The notes under the pieces: generated by a model | Seen by the model: the letters and a program-made list of their open reading frames with translations, nothing else | Database searches by the model: none | Told to the model about the DNA's origin: nothing | Shown: positions 1-11,012 of the stretch, piece after piece | Numbering within the stretch: position 1 is the stretch's first letter | Layout: every line of letters begins with the position of its first letter | Made by a program: the position numbers and the translations under genes | Assembly (NCBI GenBank): GCA_034509735.1 | Contig: JACGWO010000008.1 | Coordinates: forward strand, 11,543,864-11,607,863 | Length of the DNA stretch: 64,000 nucleotides | Direction: 5' to 3' | Source of the DNA: Sesamum alatum | Lineage: Eukaryota; Streptophyta; Magnoliopsida; Lamiales; Pedaliaceae

Positions 1-1578
1 TAAAAGGAGGCGAAAACGTAAACAGAGACCTACCCGTTGTCGTTTTCGTCTTCAACGGCTACACGTGTTGTTTCCCGTTTTGCACCAAGATCTCGTTCTT
101 GAGACCCTCCAAATCGTGACACACGATCCACCCACGTATCTTGTACGTCGTGCTAGCAACGAACAAGTGTATATTTTGGAGTGGATGAATCAACGACACA
201 TTATCAATTAACGGTATTGATTCATCAATGTTCTAGTGTTCCAAGAACAAATGAACAAGAAAATATATTTCTTGTAGAGAGAGAGGGGGCGGACGAGAGG
301 TAAGAAGGGGAGAGACGAGTGTGTGTTGTGTGTGTGTTGGAATTTCTCATCCTTCAATTGTTGGAGGCTAGAGGTTTATATAGAGGAGGAGTTTAATCCT
401 CTTTAAACTCCAACTCTAAGAACTCTAATTTGACTAGAATTTTGACCTAGTCAAAGTTCTAGTCAAACTAGTGTTTGACCTAGTCAAACCAATCCTAGCC
501 TTCCATCTCCCCTTTCCATCTCAACCGTTGATTTTAATTTAATGGAATATTTAAATTCCATTAAATATTCCAAAAGGCCAAATAAATATAATAAATAAAT
601 ATTAATATTTATTTTAGGCCCATTAAATCAATTCCCTTAATAAATCCAATTTATTAATTTAATTCTCTTTATCAAATAGAAGGAATTAATTTCTCCAAGA
701 AAATATAGGACCCGATTAAATCTAATTTAATCATTCCTTTACTTCAATATTTAATTCCAAATTAAATACTCAAGTGTGTGTGTGGATAGTGTGTGACTCT
801 TTAGGTTCACCTTTCAGGTAGACTTGGTCGGATTCCTAGAATCCGCACGTTACCATGGGTGGCCATCTAGCAACGGTCCATGGCACTAGAGACTAGGTGA
901 AATAATCGGGGATGAACATTTAGGCCCTAACAGTACACTTGTCCTTCTGTCTTCGGTCTCATCACTTAGAGTCTAGGGCACGGAAAATGCAGGTACCCAT
1001 TTTAGACCTAAGTGTCGGTCTGTCCTTACTAAACGCCGCAAGGGAAACCTTCCCTTCTGTTCAGTTACTGTGGCCACAGATTTTAGGGACAAGACACAGA
1101 GCATACATGAGACTCAACCGTCAATACCTTTTGACAGGAGACAGATCCTTTCTTGGAAACCACTCTCACTCTGTACACCCGAGCTGCACTAGACATGGCT
1201 TATGACTACTCAAGAGTATTTTGGCAATCTCTCACCATATCTAAGATACAGACCTGATGCACAGGTAAACTCAGCAGTTCCTCAAGTCAAAAGACTTGAC
1301 CTGTACCGCTGGAACCGGGAATACGTCATACCTTGCAGACCATACTCAAGGTCCTCCGTAAGACGGTTCCCGCGAGTCACCTCAGTCAGCTGCTTCCTAG
1401 CATGCTGACCCACTAACAATGCTTAGACGACCTTCGTCACCCGTCGATGAAATACGACAGCAGATGCTTAGTGTAAGTCTCAAAGGGAATCCCGGTACCC
1501 ATTTTCGGGATTCCTTGACTTGGAGATTTTCGAACTGATTCGGTAAGACTGATTTCATGGACCTACCTCCAAGCGTAG
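1..1578 (-). repeat. copia-1 3' LTR (truncated at both ends)
   Basis: Bases 1-1578 match 8190-9766 almost base for base. The intact LTR copy at 7993-9978 shows that about 197 bp are cut off by the window edge and that the terminal 212 bp are missing at the right side. The element reads on the minus strand, so this is its 3' LTR. A minus-strand TATA motif (TATATAG on the plus strand near 377-383) is the likely LTR promoter. At 1578 the LTR runs straight into RNase H coding sequence without polypurine tract or LTR terminus, so a deletion fused them. Small open frames at 939-1408 lie inside the LTR and are not genes. Confidence 0.9.
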
Positions 1579-2572
1579 GCTTTGTCAGCGGGTCTGCTGT
1601 GTTGTCTGCTGAGTTGACTCGATCCATCCAGACGTCACCTCTTCCTACCATTTCTCTAAGAAGATGGTAGCGTCTAAGAATGTGTTTGGAACGGTGATGA
1701 GATCTCGGTTCCTTTGCTTGCGCTATTGCATCGTTGTTATCACAGAAGATGACAACAGGCTCGGTGATGCTAGGCACCACACCCAACTCTTGGATGTAGT
1801 TTCTCATCCAAACCGCTTCCTTAGCAGCTTCTGAAGCTGTTATGTATTCAGCCTCTGTGGTGGAGTCAGCAATGGTTGCTTGCTTGGAGCTTTTCCAAGC
1901 TACTACTCCTCCATTGAGTTTGAATACGTATCCTGATTGAGACTTGGCATCATCGTCATCAGACTGGAAGCTAGCGTCGCTAAAGCCTTCCAGAATTAGT
2001 TCTCCATTGCCATAGACTAAGAACATCTCCTTAGTCCTCCTTAGGTACTTAAGGATGCCCTTAACAGCATTCCAATGTGCCTCTCCTGCGCAGGACTGAT
2101 ATCTGCTTGTTACGCTCAAAGCGTATGCAATGTCAGGCCTAGTGCAATGGACCGCATATTGGATGTTACCTACGGCAGAAGCATAGGGGATGACTTTCAT
2201 CCTTTCAAGTTCCTCATCAGTCTGTGGGGACTGTTTCTTGGACAACTTGATCCCATGCCTCATGGGAAGGAATCCTCGTTTGGAGTTGTCCATTCGATAT
2301 CTCTTTAGGACTTTCTCCATATACGAGTTTTGGGTGAGCCCTAACATCCTTTTAGATCTGTCCCTGACAATCTGGATGCCTAGGATGTAGGAGGCTTCAC
2401 CCAAGTCCTTCATGGAAAACTGGATTGACAACCATGCTTTTGTGTTTCCTAACATTCTAACGTCATTCCCAATGAGTAGAATGTCATCCACATAAAGTAC
2501 TAGGAACACTATTGAGCTCCCACTGACTTTCTTGTATACACAAGGGTCGGATTCATTTTTTGATGAAGTCAT
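1397..2572 (-). pseudogene. copia-1 reverse transcriptase C-terminal half plus RNase H
   Basis: This 391-residue open frame holds the catalytic YVDD motif of Ty1/copia reverse transcriptase near its start (VFLVLYVDDILLIGND), then the RT thumb/connection and the copia RNase H with the DSTTEAEYITASEAAKEAVW segment. The last about 60 residues are not RNase H: after DPLTKP the frame passes into inverted LTR sequence, marking a deletion that removed the end of RNase H, the polypurine tract and the LTR edge. Its first residues overlap the previous RT frame at 2553-2572; one extra T in a T-run near 2555-2560 breaks the polyprotein there. RT/RNase H copies the element RNA into DNA in cytoplasmic particles; this copy cannot yield an intact product. 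Confidence 0.9.
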
Positions 2573-3329
2573 AACCCCGTATTACTTCGTCAAAGCGAAT
2601 GTTCCAACTTCGGGAGGCTTGTTTGAGGCCATAGATGGACTTCTGGAGGCGACAGATTTTCTGTTCTTCTCCAGTAACCGTGAAACCCTCCGGCTGATCC
2701 ATATAGATCTCTTCTTCAACGAAACCGTTGAGGAAGGCCGTTTTCACGTCCATCTGCCATATCTCATAGTCATACCATGCTGCTATGGCGAGCAGGATCC
2801 GAATGGACTTAGCCATGGCTACTGGCGAGTAGGTATCCTCAAAATCGACCTCGGATCGTTGAGTGTATCCCTTAGCTACAAGCCTAGCCTTAAAGGTTGT
2901 GACTTCTCCATCAACGCCAAGTTTGCGCTTGTAGACCCACTTACAACCCACTGGCTTAACACCTTTCGGTGGATCTACAAGACTCCAAACTTGGTTCTCG
3001 TTCATGGAGTCTATTTCGGCTTTCATGGCCTCAAGCCATTTTCCGGAGTCGATGTCAGACATCACTTCTCCACATGTCTTAGGATTATTATCCAAAAGAT
3101 CGGTCGCTCTTAGAAAGCCATATCTCATTGGAGGTCTGGACTCTCTAGTGGACCTACGGAGAACGGGAACGTCAGTGGTGACTGTGGGCGCTGACTGTAT
3201 CGGAGCCGGTGGTTCAGGAACCGGGGCTGGCTGTTCCTGAGGTTGTCCTTCATGCCTAGCATGTTGGACCTCTCGAGGTTGGTCAGCCCTTCGGCCGTCT
3301 ATCCTGAATCCTCTAAGTGAGGGTTCCAC
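2553..3329 (-). pseudogene. copia-1 reverse transcriptase N-terminal half (RVT_2)
   Basis: The frame contains the opening of the copia RT domain: GCKWVYKRKLGVDGEV, FKARLVAKGYTQ, QMDVKTAFLNG and IYMDQPEGF are hallmark segments, and IYGLKQASRSWNIRFDEV leads into the catalytic core. About 110 N-terminal residues are the proline-rich linker between integrase and RT. The frame ends at a 1-nt indel just before the YVDD-bearing frame (1397-2572). It is separated from the integrase frame (3382-3798) by a further break near 3330-3390. Confidence 0.88.
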
Positions 3330-3381
3330 GGCTGTGTCTGATGGCTGGATTCCATCACTTGATTCCTCAAGGATCAGCTCA

Positions 3382-3798
3382 TCAGGTTGGATATCCTCCG
3401 GGATTGCTCCAAGAATACTGCATTTCTTGAAACAAACACCTTTTGTTCCAAGGGGTCATAAAAGTAATAACCCGCAGTTTCCTTAGGGTATCCAACGAAC
3501 CTGCATAAGCTAGACTGGATTCTAGCTTATCTCCCACTAACCTCTTGACATATGCGGGGCTACCCCACACTTTCAAGTAGTTGTAGGACGCAGGCTTGCC
3601 GTGCCATATTTCATATGGCGTTTGGGTCAATGTACTAGTAGGCGCTAAATTCAACAATTTGGCTGCCGTCTCTAGTGCATAGCCCCAAAAGGATAAGGGC
3701 AATTTGGTAAAACTCATCATAGACCGAACCATGTCCAACAGGGTTCGATTCCACCTTTCAGAGACACCATTTAACTGTGGTTTCCTGGAGGTGTCCAT
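3382..3798 (-). pseudogene. copia-1 integrase C-terminal part
   Basis: The frame starts within integrase at KPQLNGVSERWNRTLLDM, where the Glu of GVSER is the third acidic residue of the DDE triad in the copia family. It continues with the YEIWHGKPASYNYLKVWG segment typical of the integrase C-terminal region and with KRLVGDKLES. It overlaps the upstream integrase frame by about 28 nt in another frame, so a frameshift near 3785 separates the catalytic Glu from the two catalytic Asp. The late part (after about residue 95) drifts out of frame relative to the sister copy at 36695-37582. Confidence 0.85.
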
Positions 3799-4205
3799 TC
3801 TGATATTATACCATGTTCTTTTAGATAATCTAGGAACTCCGTACTAAGGTATTCACCGCCTCGGTCCGACCGTAGGACTTTAATTTTGCAGTTGGTCTGG
3901 CTCTTCACTTCAAGTCTGAATTCTTTAAACCTCTCAAGAGCTTCAGACTTGTACCTCCTTAGGTAAACATAACCATACCGTGAATGATCATCGGTAAATG
4001 TTATGAAGTAGGAGAACCCACCTCGGGCCTGCGTCCTTAGTGGTCCACATACGTCTGTATGGACCAAGTCCAACAGACCTGTGGCAAGCCTACTTTGTCC
4101 TACAAAGGGCTTCTTGGTCATTTTCCCTCTTAGACAGGATTCACAAGTTGGTAGATCGCTCAAGTCCCCAACCTCTAGGTTCTTTGAGTCTACCAACCTC
4201 TTCAT
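3771..4205 (-). pseudogene. copia-1 integrase zinc-binding end and catalytic core
   Basis: The frame holds the CESCLRGKMTKKPF zinc-binding end of the GAG_pre-integrase/integrase region, the first catalytic Asp in LVHTDVCGPL and the second in LRSDRGGEYLS. FITFTDDHSRYGYVYL between them is a family hallmark. The third acidic residue lies in the next frame (3382-3798). Integrase joins the cDNA ends to host chromosomes. The frame opens at an internal Met only because the upstream part is broken by a stop at 4461. Confidence 0.88.
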
Positions 4206-4460
4206 CCTGTCTTGGGATATGTGACCTAGCCTAGCGTGCCACAGACGTGCGTTCCCGTTATTATCTAATTTTCATTTGTGTTGAGTGTCGAGAACGAAAT
4301 TCGTTTGTTGCAAGATATAGAGCCCGTTATGCAATGTACCAAGTAGATGAGCAATTCCACACCTCATCAAATAAAAGCAATTTTTATTGATTCTAAACTC
4401 ATAACCACTATTGTCCAACAATGGAATGGAAATGATGTTTTTAATCATACTAGGTACAAA
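4206..4460 (-). pseudogene. copia-1 GAG_pre-integrase stretch, stop-broken
   Basis: Read on the minus strand, this stretch matches the part of the sister copy (38106-38400) that follows the protease: VPSMI..NIISIPLLDNSGYEF, the Leu-rich linker, and the WHARLGH..QDRM histidine segment near 4206-4245. A TAA replaces a Tyr codon directly after the protease frame (about 4461), and another stop lies near 4260. The stretch is recognisable only by comparison with the sister element. Confidence 0.7.
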
Positions 4461-4685
4461 TTAAACTTGCTCTAAATCTATGCTAATATTATCACTAATC
4501 ACTAGAGTGGCGGATCCTACTGCTTCTGCCGAGATGGCCTTGCCATTCCCAAGCTTCAGGATCATGTCCCCGCTACCCAGTTTTCTGCTTCTTTTTAACA
4601 CCTGCAAGTTATTGCAAATGTGAGCTCCACAGCCGGTATCTAATACCCAAGAGGCAGAATTAGTGATCATATTAACCTCAATCAC
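4461..4685 (-). pseudogene. copia-1 aspartic protease
   Basis: Short frame carrying the retropepsin active site: SWVLDTGCGAHICNN has the catalytic DTG. A second hydrophobic strand (ATLVISDNISIDL) follows. In the family the protease follows the gag zinc knuckle and cuts the polyprotein. The end at 4461 is a nonsense change relative to the sister copy. Confidence 0.85.
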
Positions 4686-4817
4686 ATAAATACCTTGGTT
4701 CGAGAAGAGTTTGGGGCACTCTCTCTTCCAATGCCCTTTCTCACGGCAGTTGATACATATGTCATATGCCTTCGACTGTTGCTTGGAGATTAGCTTTCCC
4801 TTTCCTTTGCCTTTTTC
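4686..4817 (-). pseudogene. copia-1 gag zinc knuckle (CCHC), separated by a stop
   Basis: After the stop that closes the gag frame, the same reading frame continues with a Lys/Gly-rich stretch and a CX2CX4HX4C knuckle (CINCREKGHWKREC) before entering the protease region. The knuckle binds element RNA during packaging. Here all four metal ligands survive but a TAG near 4818 cuts them from the rest of gag. Confidence 0.75.
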
Positions 4818-5555
4818 CTAATTGGCAATGGGAACACTCTTAGTGTTCGTAGCTGCTTTGACGGCCTTTCCCTTCCCTTTCTTCTTCTTCCAACGTCCGG
4901 CACCTTTGCCTTTCGTATTGGAAGTTGAAGCACCTCCAAACAATACCGAAGGCGTGGACTTCTTAGTCGTTGCCTCGTATTGCACCAACATATTGATCAA
5001 CTCATGAATGCCCTTCTCAAGTGCGTTCATGTTGTAGTTGACGATAAATTGGTCAAAGGAGGGTGGGAGTGACTGGAGGATCACATCTATGTACGTTTCG
5101 TTATCGAGAGCTGCCTTTAGGTCCTCGAGCTTTTCCACCAGGGTAAGCATTTTAACCCCGTGCTCTTGTACAGAGGATCCTTCTGTCATTTTAGTTCCAA
5201 AGAACGCCTTCGTCGCGACATACCTAGTATGTCGGTCCGGGACTGCATAGCAATCCTTAAGGCGAGCCATAATGGAAGGGACATCGTCTAGCCTTTCATA
5301 TTGCTTCTGAATCTCATTGGTCATCGAAGCTAGTATGACGCTACGGACCTTCCGGTTATTCTTATGCCAAGTCTCGAACGTCTCACGTTCTTCTGGTGTG
5401 GATCCTTCCGGCAAGGTCCTAGGGAGAGGCTCGTCCATGACGTAGCCTTGGTTCTCGTAATCTAGGACTATCCTGAGATTGCGCAACCAGTCGTTGTAAT
5501 TTGTTCCATTGAATTTGTTTGTCTCAAGAATGGTGGAAAGTGGGTTTTTAGACAT
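4818..5555 (-). pseudogene. copia-1 gag
   Basis: 245-residue frame beginning MSKNPLSTILETNKFNGTNY, the usual start of plant copia gag (gag-polypeptide/UBN2 family). NYNDWLRNLRIVL near residues 19-31 and LQSLPPSFDQFIVNYN near 160-175 are family hallmarks; a Lys/Gly-rich tail (about 205-240) leads to the zinc knuckle. Gag forms the particle around element RNA. The start Met is shared with the sister gag at 39432. The frame ends at a premature stop just before the zinc knuckle, so it is slightly short of full length. Confidence 0.88.
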
Positions 5556-6894
5556 TTTAAAATCTACATTTTAGAAAACAGCACGCGATCAGCAGAAAAA
5601 TAAAAGACGATGGTTTGATAAAATAATTAAATGCATGGACTTTAGTCATTTAATCCTCCCACTATTTATACGAAAACACGGTACTCTCAAACGTGATTTT
5701 CGGGAAATCCTTTCCTAGTGGGTTTGGGATCCACAGCGATTTTCCATACCCCGCTGTTACGATTCGCATGGAAAGATCCTGTGGGAGGTATTCCATACCA
5801 TTCTCGTTCCACGAGAATCCCAAGATTATTGCCTCACCCTTTCACATGATCCCGAGGACTCCAAGCGAATCATGTTAATTGGGCGTTAGACCCAACCCAA
5901 TCGACCGAGCCACAGACCCACTGGTACCCCCACAACTCGTGAGACAGGTAACAGCAGCCCATTTTTCGTTCATGATATAGTGCAGCTTTCTTTAAGTACA
6001 ATAACGTGCCACGACTCGTGAGACCACGCTATTGACCTAAAACAGCTTCCTCACTATGCCATGGATTGAAAGGCATGGACAAACTCCTAGAGTTCATGTC
6101 CATTTTGTCTAGGGTCTAATATTTTGACATTGGTCCAACCAATGTGAGAGTAGTAAATGACCGAGATTTCAAATAAATAAACATTCACACATACATCCAT
6201 AATGCGTAAATTAAACCATCCATAGTAGTTATATGATAAATAAAAGCCCATTCATCCATCATAATAACCACATGCAAAATTAAAGCCTAGCACGCCCCTG
6301 TTGGATGATCACGAGCCCAAATCCTATGCGACCTACTGAGCCCGCAGTGGATCTATGGTCAATCTAGGGTTGGTCCTATATTATTACATTAATAGTAACC
6401 CGATCATCATGCTGATGGGCCTTGGTCTCTTTTCTCTTTCTTCACTCCATGGAAAACTTCAAGGGACCTCCCGTCTGGGCTCTTCATGTGGTCCTTCCTT
6501 CTTCTCCACCAATTACAAAAAATAGAAACCTCACTCCTAGTATACTCTCATTACATATTAAAAAAGAAACCCCAGCGAAAACCCGGGGGAGTACATAAGG
6601 AGAGAGGTAGAATGCCTTATTATTCCAAGGCAACTAGAAAGAGAGAAGGAGAAAGCAGTAAAAGAGGCACACAGGCCCAACAGAAAATAAACCATACATT
6701 CGGTCTAAGGCTCGTGATCATCCATTTCCATCCAACACACATAATCACATGATCCAATTATATATTTACAATACACCAACAACACATGATTTTCAATCAT
6801 AAATATTCAAAATAATAAATAAAATGAATATGTGCATAACGTGTGAAAAATAAAACACAAATATTGGCAATAGTATTTTCTCATTTTAGGAAAA

Positions 6895-7445
6895 CCTTTC
6901 CTCATTATTTTAAGTAAAATAAACCCGGGATTCCAAATCCAATTTATTTTACTCCTAAAATAATGTCTTTAGAAAATTAGGCATAATTGAACCCAAAAAA
7001 TGATTTTTTCAGAATTAATTCAAAATTAAAGCTGAAAATAATTTAAAAAATAAAAAAGAAACACTACTAGGGTTTTAAAACCCTAGCAGCCGCCGGCAGC
7101 GGCCTGCCGGCGCGCGCACAGGGCAACAGGCTCAGCCTGCCACCCCCTGCGCGCGCGCAGGCCCCCCTGCCTTTCCTCATTATTTTAAGTAAAATAAACC
7201 CGGGATTCCAAATCCAATTTATTTTACTCCTAAAATAATGTCTTTAGAAAATTAGGCATAATTGAACCCAAAAAATGATTTTTCAGAATTAATTCAAAAT
7301 TAAAGCTGAAAATAATTTAAAAAATAAAAAAGAAACACTACTAGGGTTTTAAAAACCCTAGCAGCCGCCGGCAGCGGCCTGCCGGCGCGCGCACAGGGCA
7401 ACAGGCTCAGCCTGCCACCCCCTGCGCGCGCGCAGGCCCCCCTGC
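6895..7445. repeat. 275-bp tandem duplication in the copia-1 leader
   Basis: Two head-to-tail copies of about 275 bp (6895-7169 and 7170-7445), each starting CCTTTCCTCATT and ending in the GC-rich block. They differ only at a couple of homopolymer bases by eye, so the duplication is recent. The sister element has a single copy. Confidence 0.9.
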
Positions 7446-7785
7446 CTGCGTGCGCGCGCGCCTGGCCAGCAGCGTGCTGCGCAGCCTGGCGTTCCGGTAG
7501 GCCGTCGCGCGCGCAGGCTCCCTTGCCTCGCGCGCGCGTTGGCCTGCTGGCTGCCGGCCGCGCCCTGCGCAGTGCGCGCGCAGACACCTCCGTCTGCGTG
7601 CGCGCGCGCCTGGCGGCACTGCCAGGTGTCCGTCCGCGCGCGGACTCTCAGGCGCGCAACCCTGCCCGCAGCCACCCTGACTGCGTGCTGCCTCTGCGCG
7701 ACCGGCTGGGCGGGCGCGCGCAGGCTTCCCTTGCCTGCGTGCGTCTGCCCTGCCGGCAGCGCGGGCTGGCCGGCTGCGGCATTTC
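7370..7785. other. CpG/GC-rich island in the copia leader
   Basis: About 410 bp of alternating GC-rich words (GCGCGCGC, TGCGTGCGCGCGC, CTGCCGGC) inside an AT-rich element; a short duplicate sits at 7080-7165. Equivalent islands lie at the same place in the sister copy (40680-41165) and behind the plus-strand LTR (27995-28210). It is non-coding leader, possibly structured RNA; that function is inference. Confidence 0.8.
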
Positions 7786-7979
7786 TCATTTTCCATTCAA
7801 TTATCCACCCCGTTTCCCAAGAAAAATAGAAAAATACCAATATTCAGAAATTCACACGAATCGAAAGCCATAAAACGACATGCTTTAAAGTCAAGAAATT
7901 AAGATTTAATTAAAAACATGCCAATATCATGTTTCATGCTTAAAACGCACATAAACCCTAGGCCTATACACCGAACCGT

Positions 7980-7991
7980 GCTCTGATACCA
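7980..7991 (-). promoter_or_regulatory. copia-1 primer-binding site
   Basis: The plus strand reads GCTCTGATACCA; the minus strand therefore reads TGGTATCAGAGC, the plant copia primer site complementary to the 3' end of initiator-Met tRNA. One base separates it from the LTR edge (TG at 7993). This fixes the element orientation as minus. Confidence 0.95.
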
Positions 7992-7992
7992 C

Positions 7993-9978
7993 TGAAAGAA
8001 ATCGTGGATCGTCCCAGGAAATTGCGCGAATGCGGAAGCGCGATATAAAATAAAATACAAAAATTAAAGAATGCTTTAAATAATTAAAGAACACGCTCAA
8101 GGGGTGTACCCTTGAGATTCCCGGGATTTCGGTGTATCTCATGATTAAAGGACATGTATAAAAGATCATGGAGGCCATAGGGTAGAAAATAATAGGAGGC
8201 GAAAACGTAACCGAGACATACCCGTTGTCGTTTTCGTCTTCAACGGCTACACGCGTTGTTCCCTGTTTTGCACCAAGATCTCGTTCTTGAGACCCTCCAA
8301 ATCGTGACACACGATCCACCCACGTATCTTGTACGTCGTGCTAGCAACGAACAAGTGTATATTTTGGAGTGGATGAATCAACGACACGTTATCAACTAAC
8401 GGTATTGATTCATCAATGTTCTAGTGTTCCAAGAACAAAAGAACAAGAAAATATATTTCTTGTAGAGAGAGAGGGGGCGGACGAGAGGTAAGAAGGGGAG
8501 AGACGAGTGTGTGTTGTGTGTGTGTTGGAATTTCATCATCCTTTAATTGTTGGAGGCTAGAGGTTTATATAGAGGAGGAGTTTAATCCTCTTTAAACTCC
8601 AACTCTAAGAACTCTAATTTGACTAGGATTTTGACTTAGTCAAAGTCCTAGTCAAACTAGTGTTTGACCTAGTCAAACTAATCCTAGCCTTCCATCTCCC
8701 CTTTCCATCTCAACCGTTGATTTTAATTTAATGGAATATTTAAATTCCATTACATATTCCAAAAGGCCAAATAAATATAATAAATAAATATTAATATTTA
8801 TTCTAGGCCCATTAAATCAATTCTCTTAATAAATCCAATTTATTAATTTAATTCCCTTTATCAAATAGAAGGAATTAATTTCTCCAAGAAAATATAGGAC
8901 CCGATTAAATCTAATTTAATCATTCCTTTACTTCAATATTTAATTCCAAATTAAATACTTAAGTGTGTGTGTGGATAGTGTGTGACTCTTTAGGTTCACC
9001 TTTCAGGTAGACTTGGTCGGATTCATAGAATCCGCTCGTTACCATGGGTGGCCATCTAGCAACGGTCCATGGCACTAGAGACTAGGTGAAATAATCGGGG
9101 ATGAACATTTAGGCCCTAACAGTACACTTGTCCTTCTGTCTTCGGTCTCATCACTTAGAGTCTAGGGCACGGAAAATGCAAGTACCTATTTTGGACCTAA
9201 GTGTCGGTCTGTCCTTACTAAACGCCGCAAGGGAAACCTTCCTTCTGTTCAGTTACTGTGGCCACAGATTTTAGGGACAAGACACAGAGCATACATGAGA
9301 CTCAACCGTCAATACCTTTTGACAGGAGACAGATCCTTTCTTGGAAACTACTCTCACTCTGTACACCCGAGCTGCACTAGACATGGCTTATGACTACTCA
9401 AGAGTATTTTGGCAATCTCTCACCATATCTAAGATACAGATATGATGCACAGGTAAACTCAGCAGTTCCTCAAGTCAAAGGACTTAACCTGTACCGTTGG
9501 AACCGGGAATACGTCATACGTTGCAGACCATACTCAAAGTCCTCCGTAAGACGGTTCCCGCGAGTCACCTCAGTCAGCTGCTTCCTAGCATGCTGACCCA
9601 CTAACACTGCTTAGACGACCTTCATCACCCGTCGCTGAAATACGGCAGCAGATGCTTAGTGGAAGTCTCAAAGGGAATCCCGGTACCCATTTTCGGGATT
9701 CCTTGACTTGGAGATTTCCGGACTGATTCGGTAAGACTGATTTCATGGACCTACCTCCAAGCGTAGTCCCAATCCCCGAAATCGATTCTCAGTCCGTGGG
9801 CTTTGTTTGCGTAGTGAACAGATATGCAAAAAGCAGATATAAGTGAACGTAAACAAAGTATTGCCATATGAACTTTTCACTTCTTTATTCATATATGTTT
9901 TATCAAACACCTGAAATTGTCCAGACATAGGTTACATATTCCTGCCAAAATTGGCTTACATGGTCACCTATTCTAACA
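7993..9978 (-). repeat. copia-1 5' LTR (complete, 1986 bp)
   Basis: Begins TGAAAGAAATCG next to the primer site and ends CTATTCTAACA, i.e. TGTTAG...TTTCA on the element strand. The flank after 9978 is TAACT, the expected 5-bp target duplication; its partner is outside the window. A minus-strand TATA motif lies near 8564-8573. Near identity with 1-1578 shows a fairly young insertion. The 61-96 residue open frames inside are not genes. Confidence 0.93.
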
Positions 9979-11012
9979 TAACTGACACTCGAATGGGCCA
10001 CTATGCTCATTTTAGATATCGTAACCCAGGTTTCTTCGTTTCTCCTTCGTTCAAGGCCTCTCTTCCTATTTGAATAGCCTGGCCTCATTATTTTTGTCCT
10101 ATCTTTTATGCCATCTTTATTCGGTCATACGAGATTGAATGCTTCCTTAGTTCAAGGTGAATGGCCTTCGGACAAGGCCGTAACTTTTTCAGGCCCCTTT
10201 CAACTTTTGCTTTCATTCGAGCCCTTTCCTCATAGTCTTTCTACGAAGGTGATGAGTCTCCAAATTACCATAGTTTTTAGTAGTGGTTGACCATCTTTTG
10301 ATATTAAATTAAGCCTAAACCATGTGAAAATTGATGTTTGCAGCTAAAAAGATGTTTATGGAGCAAGAATTGAAGAAATAAAGCAAGACAAGTGAAAAAG
10401 CTCAGCAAAAATTCTAGAAGAAAAATGAGGGATAAATTTGGAAGTTCGACTAGACGTGCCCACGTCTAACGACGCAGAGGAGGCGGCAAAAGGAAGGAAA
10501 GAGGATCAAGTTTTTTGGACTTTAAAGGTTGATATATGGGAATTTCTCGAGTTTTGGAACTCCTTCCTTCCTGAGGAGTCATATTTGGGTTAATAACCCT
10601 AATTAAATAAGGACATAGAGTTATATTAGGAATCTACTATTTTGGTATCTAGGTTTATTAGGAAATTAATTATTATAAATAGGTGATGTACTTGAAGACA
10701 TGAGAACATCTCTTATTCTTTGCGCTTTATTTTATGAAATTATCTTTTTTCTTCTATGTGTTCTTCTGTTAGTATGCTAGGCTAATTTTACTATTTTTCG
10801 GTTGAAATAACGAAGCAAATGGTTTCTATCTTCACATGTTTATCCTTTTGATATGAGGCCTTCAACCCTTTCAAACTTCCTTGTTTTTTCTCTCTTACTC
10901 AGGCTTCCTCCTCGTAACCTCTTTACAAAGGGGCCTCCCGTTTTCTCCCTTCCAAGCGGTGTTAGAGTCCTCATATTTTCTCTCTTCATCATGACTTCCC
11001 CAGTTTTTGTTC
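9979..11012. repeat. Older LTR-like repeat, left copy, split by two insertions
   Basis: Segments 9985-10250 and 10806-11012 together match 12905-13350. The left edge was cut by copia-1 (junction 9978/9979). A foreign stretch of about 0.55 kb (10250-10805) interrupts the copy at ACGAAGG. The two copies probably are LTRs of one old element; class uncertain. Confidence 0.7.
10250..10805. mobile_element. 0.55-kb insertion inside the left repeat copy
   Basis: Absent from the intact copy, where the flanks join as TTTACAAAGGGATATAACGAAGC near 13145-13170. The insert holds promoter-like sequence (TATAAATAGG near 10675-10684) and ends in a T-rich stretch, resembling a solo LTR or LTR fragment. I could not find clean TG...CA ends or a target duplication. 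No gene. Confidence 0.5.

Larger units (their letters stand above)
5556..7979 (-). other. copia-1 long 5' leader (no gene)
   Basis: Between the primer-binding site (7980-7991) and the gag start (5555) lie 2.4 kb without a credible gene. The sister element has the same layout over about 1.9 kb. Shared blocks include 5880-6120 and 6270-6420, matching 39540-39770 and 39930-40050. The distal part holds a tandem duplication and a very GC-rich CpG-laden island. Overlapping open frames on both strands at 7300-7873 are by-products of GC-rich sequence without stops. Confidence 0.75.

Noticed and set aside
939..1408. Two plus-strand open frames of 88 and 68 codons
   Set aside because: They lie within the copia-1 LTR, recur in other LTR copies with changes that ignore codons, and have no family features.
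7300..7873. Overlapping Arg/Ala-rich open frames on both strands
   Set aside because: Stop codons are rare in CpG-rich sequence. The frames are low-complexity, overlap on both strands and lie in a copia leader.
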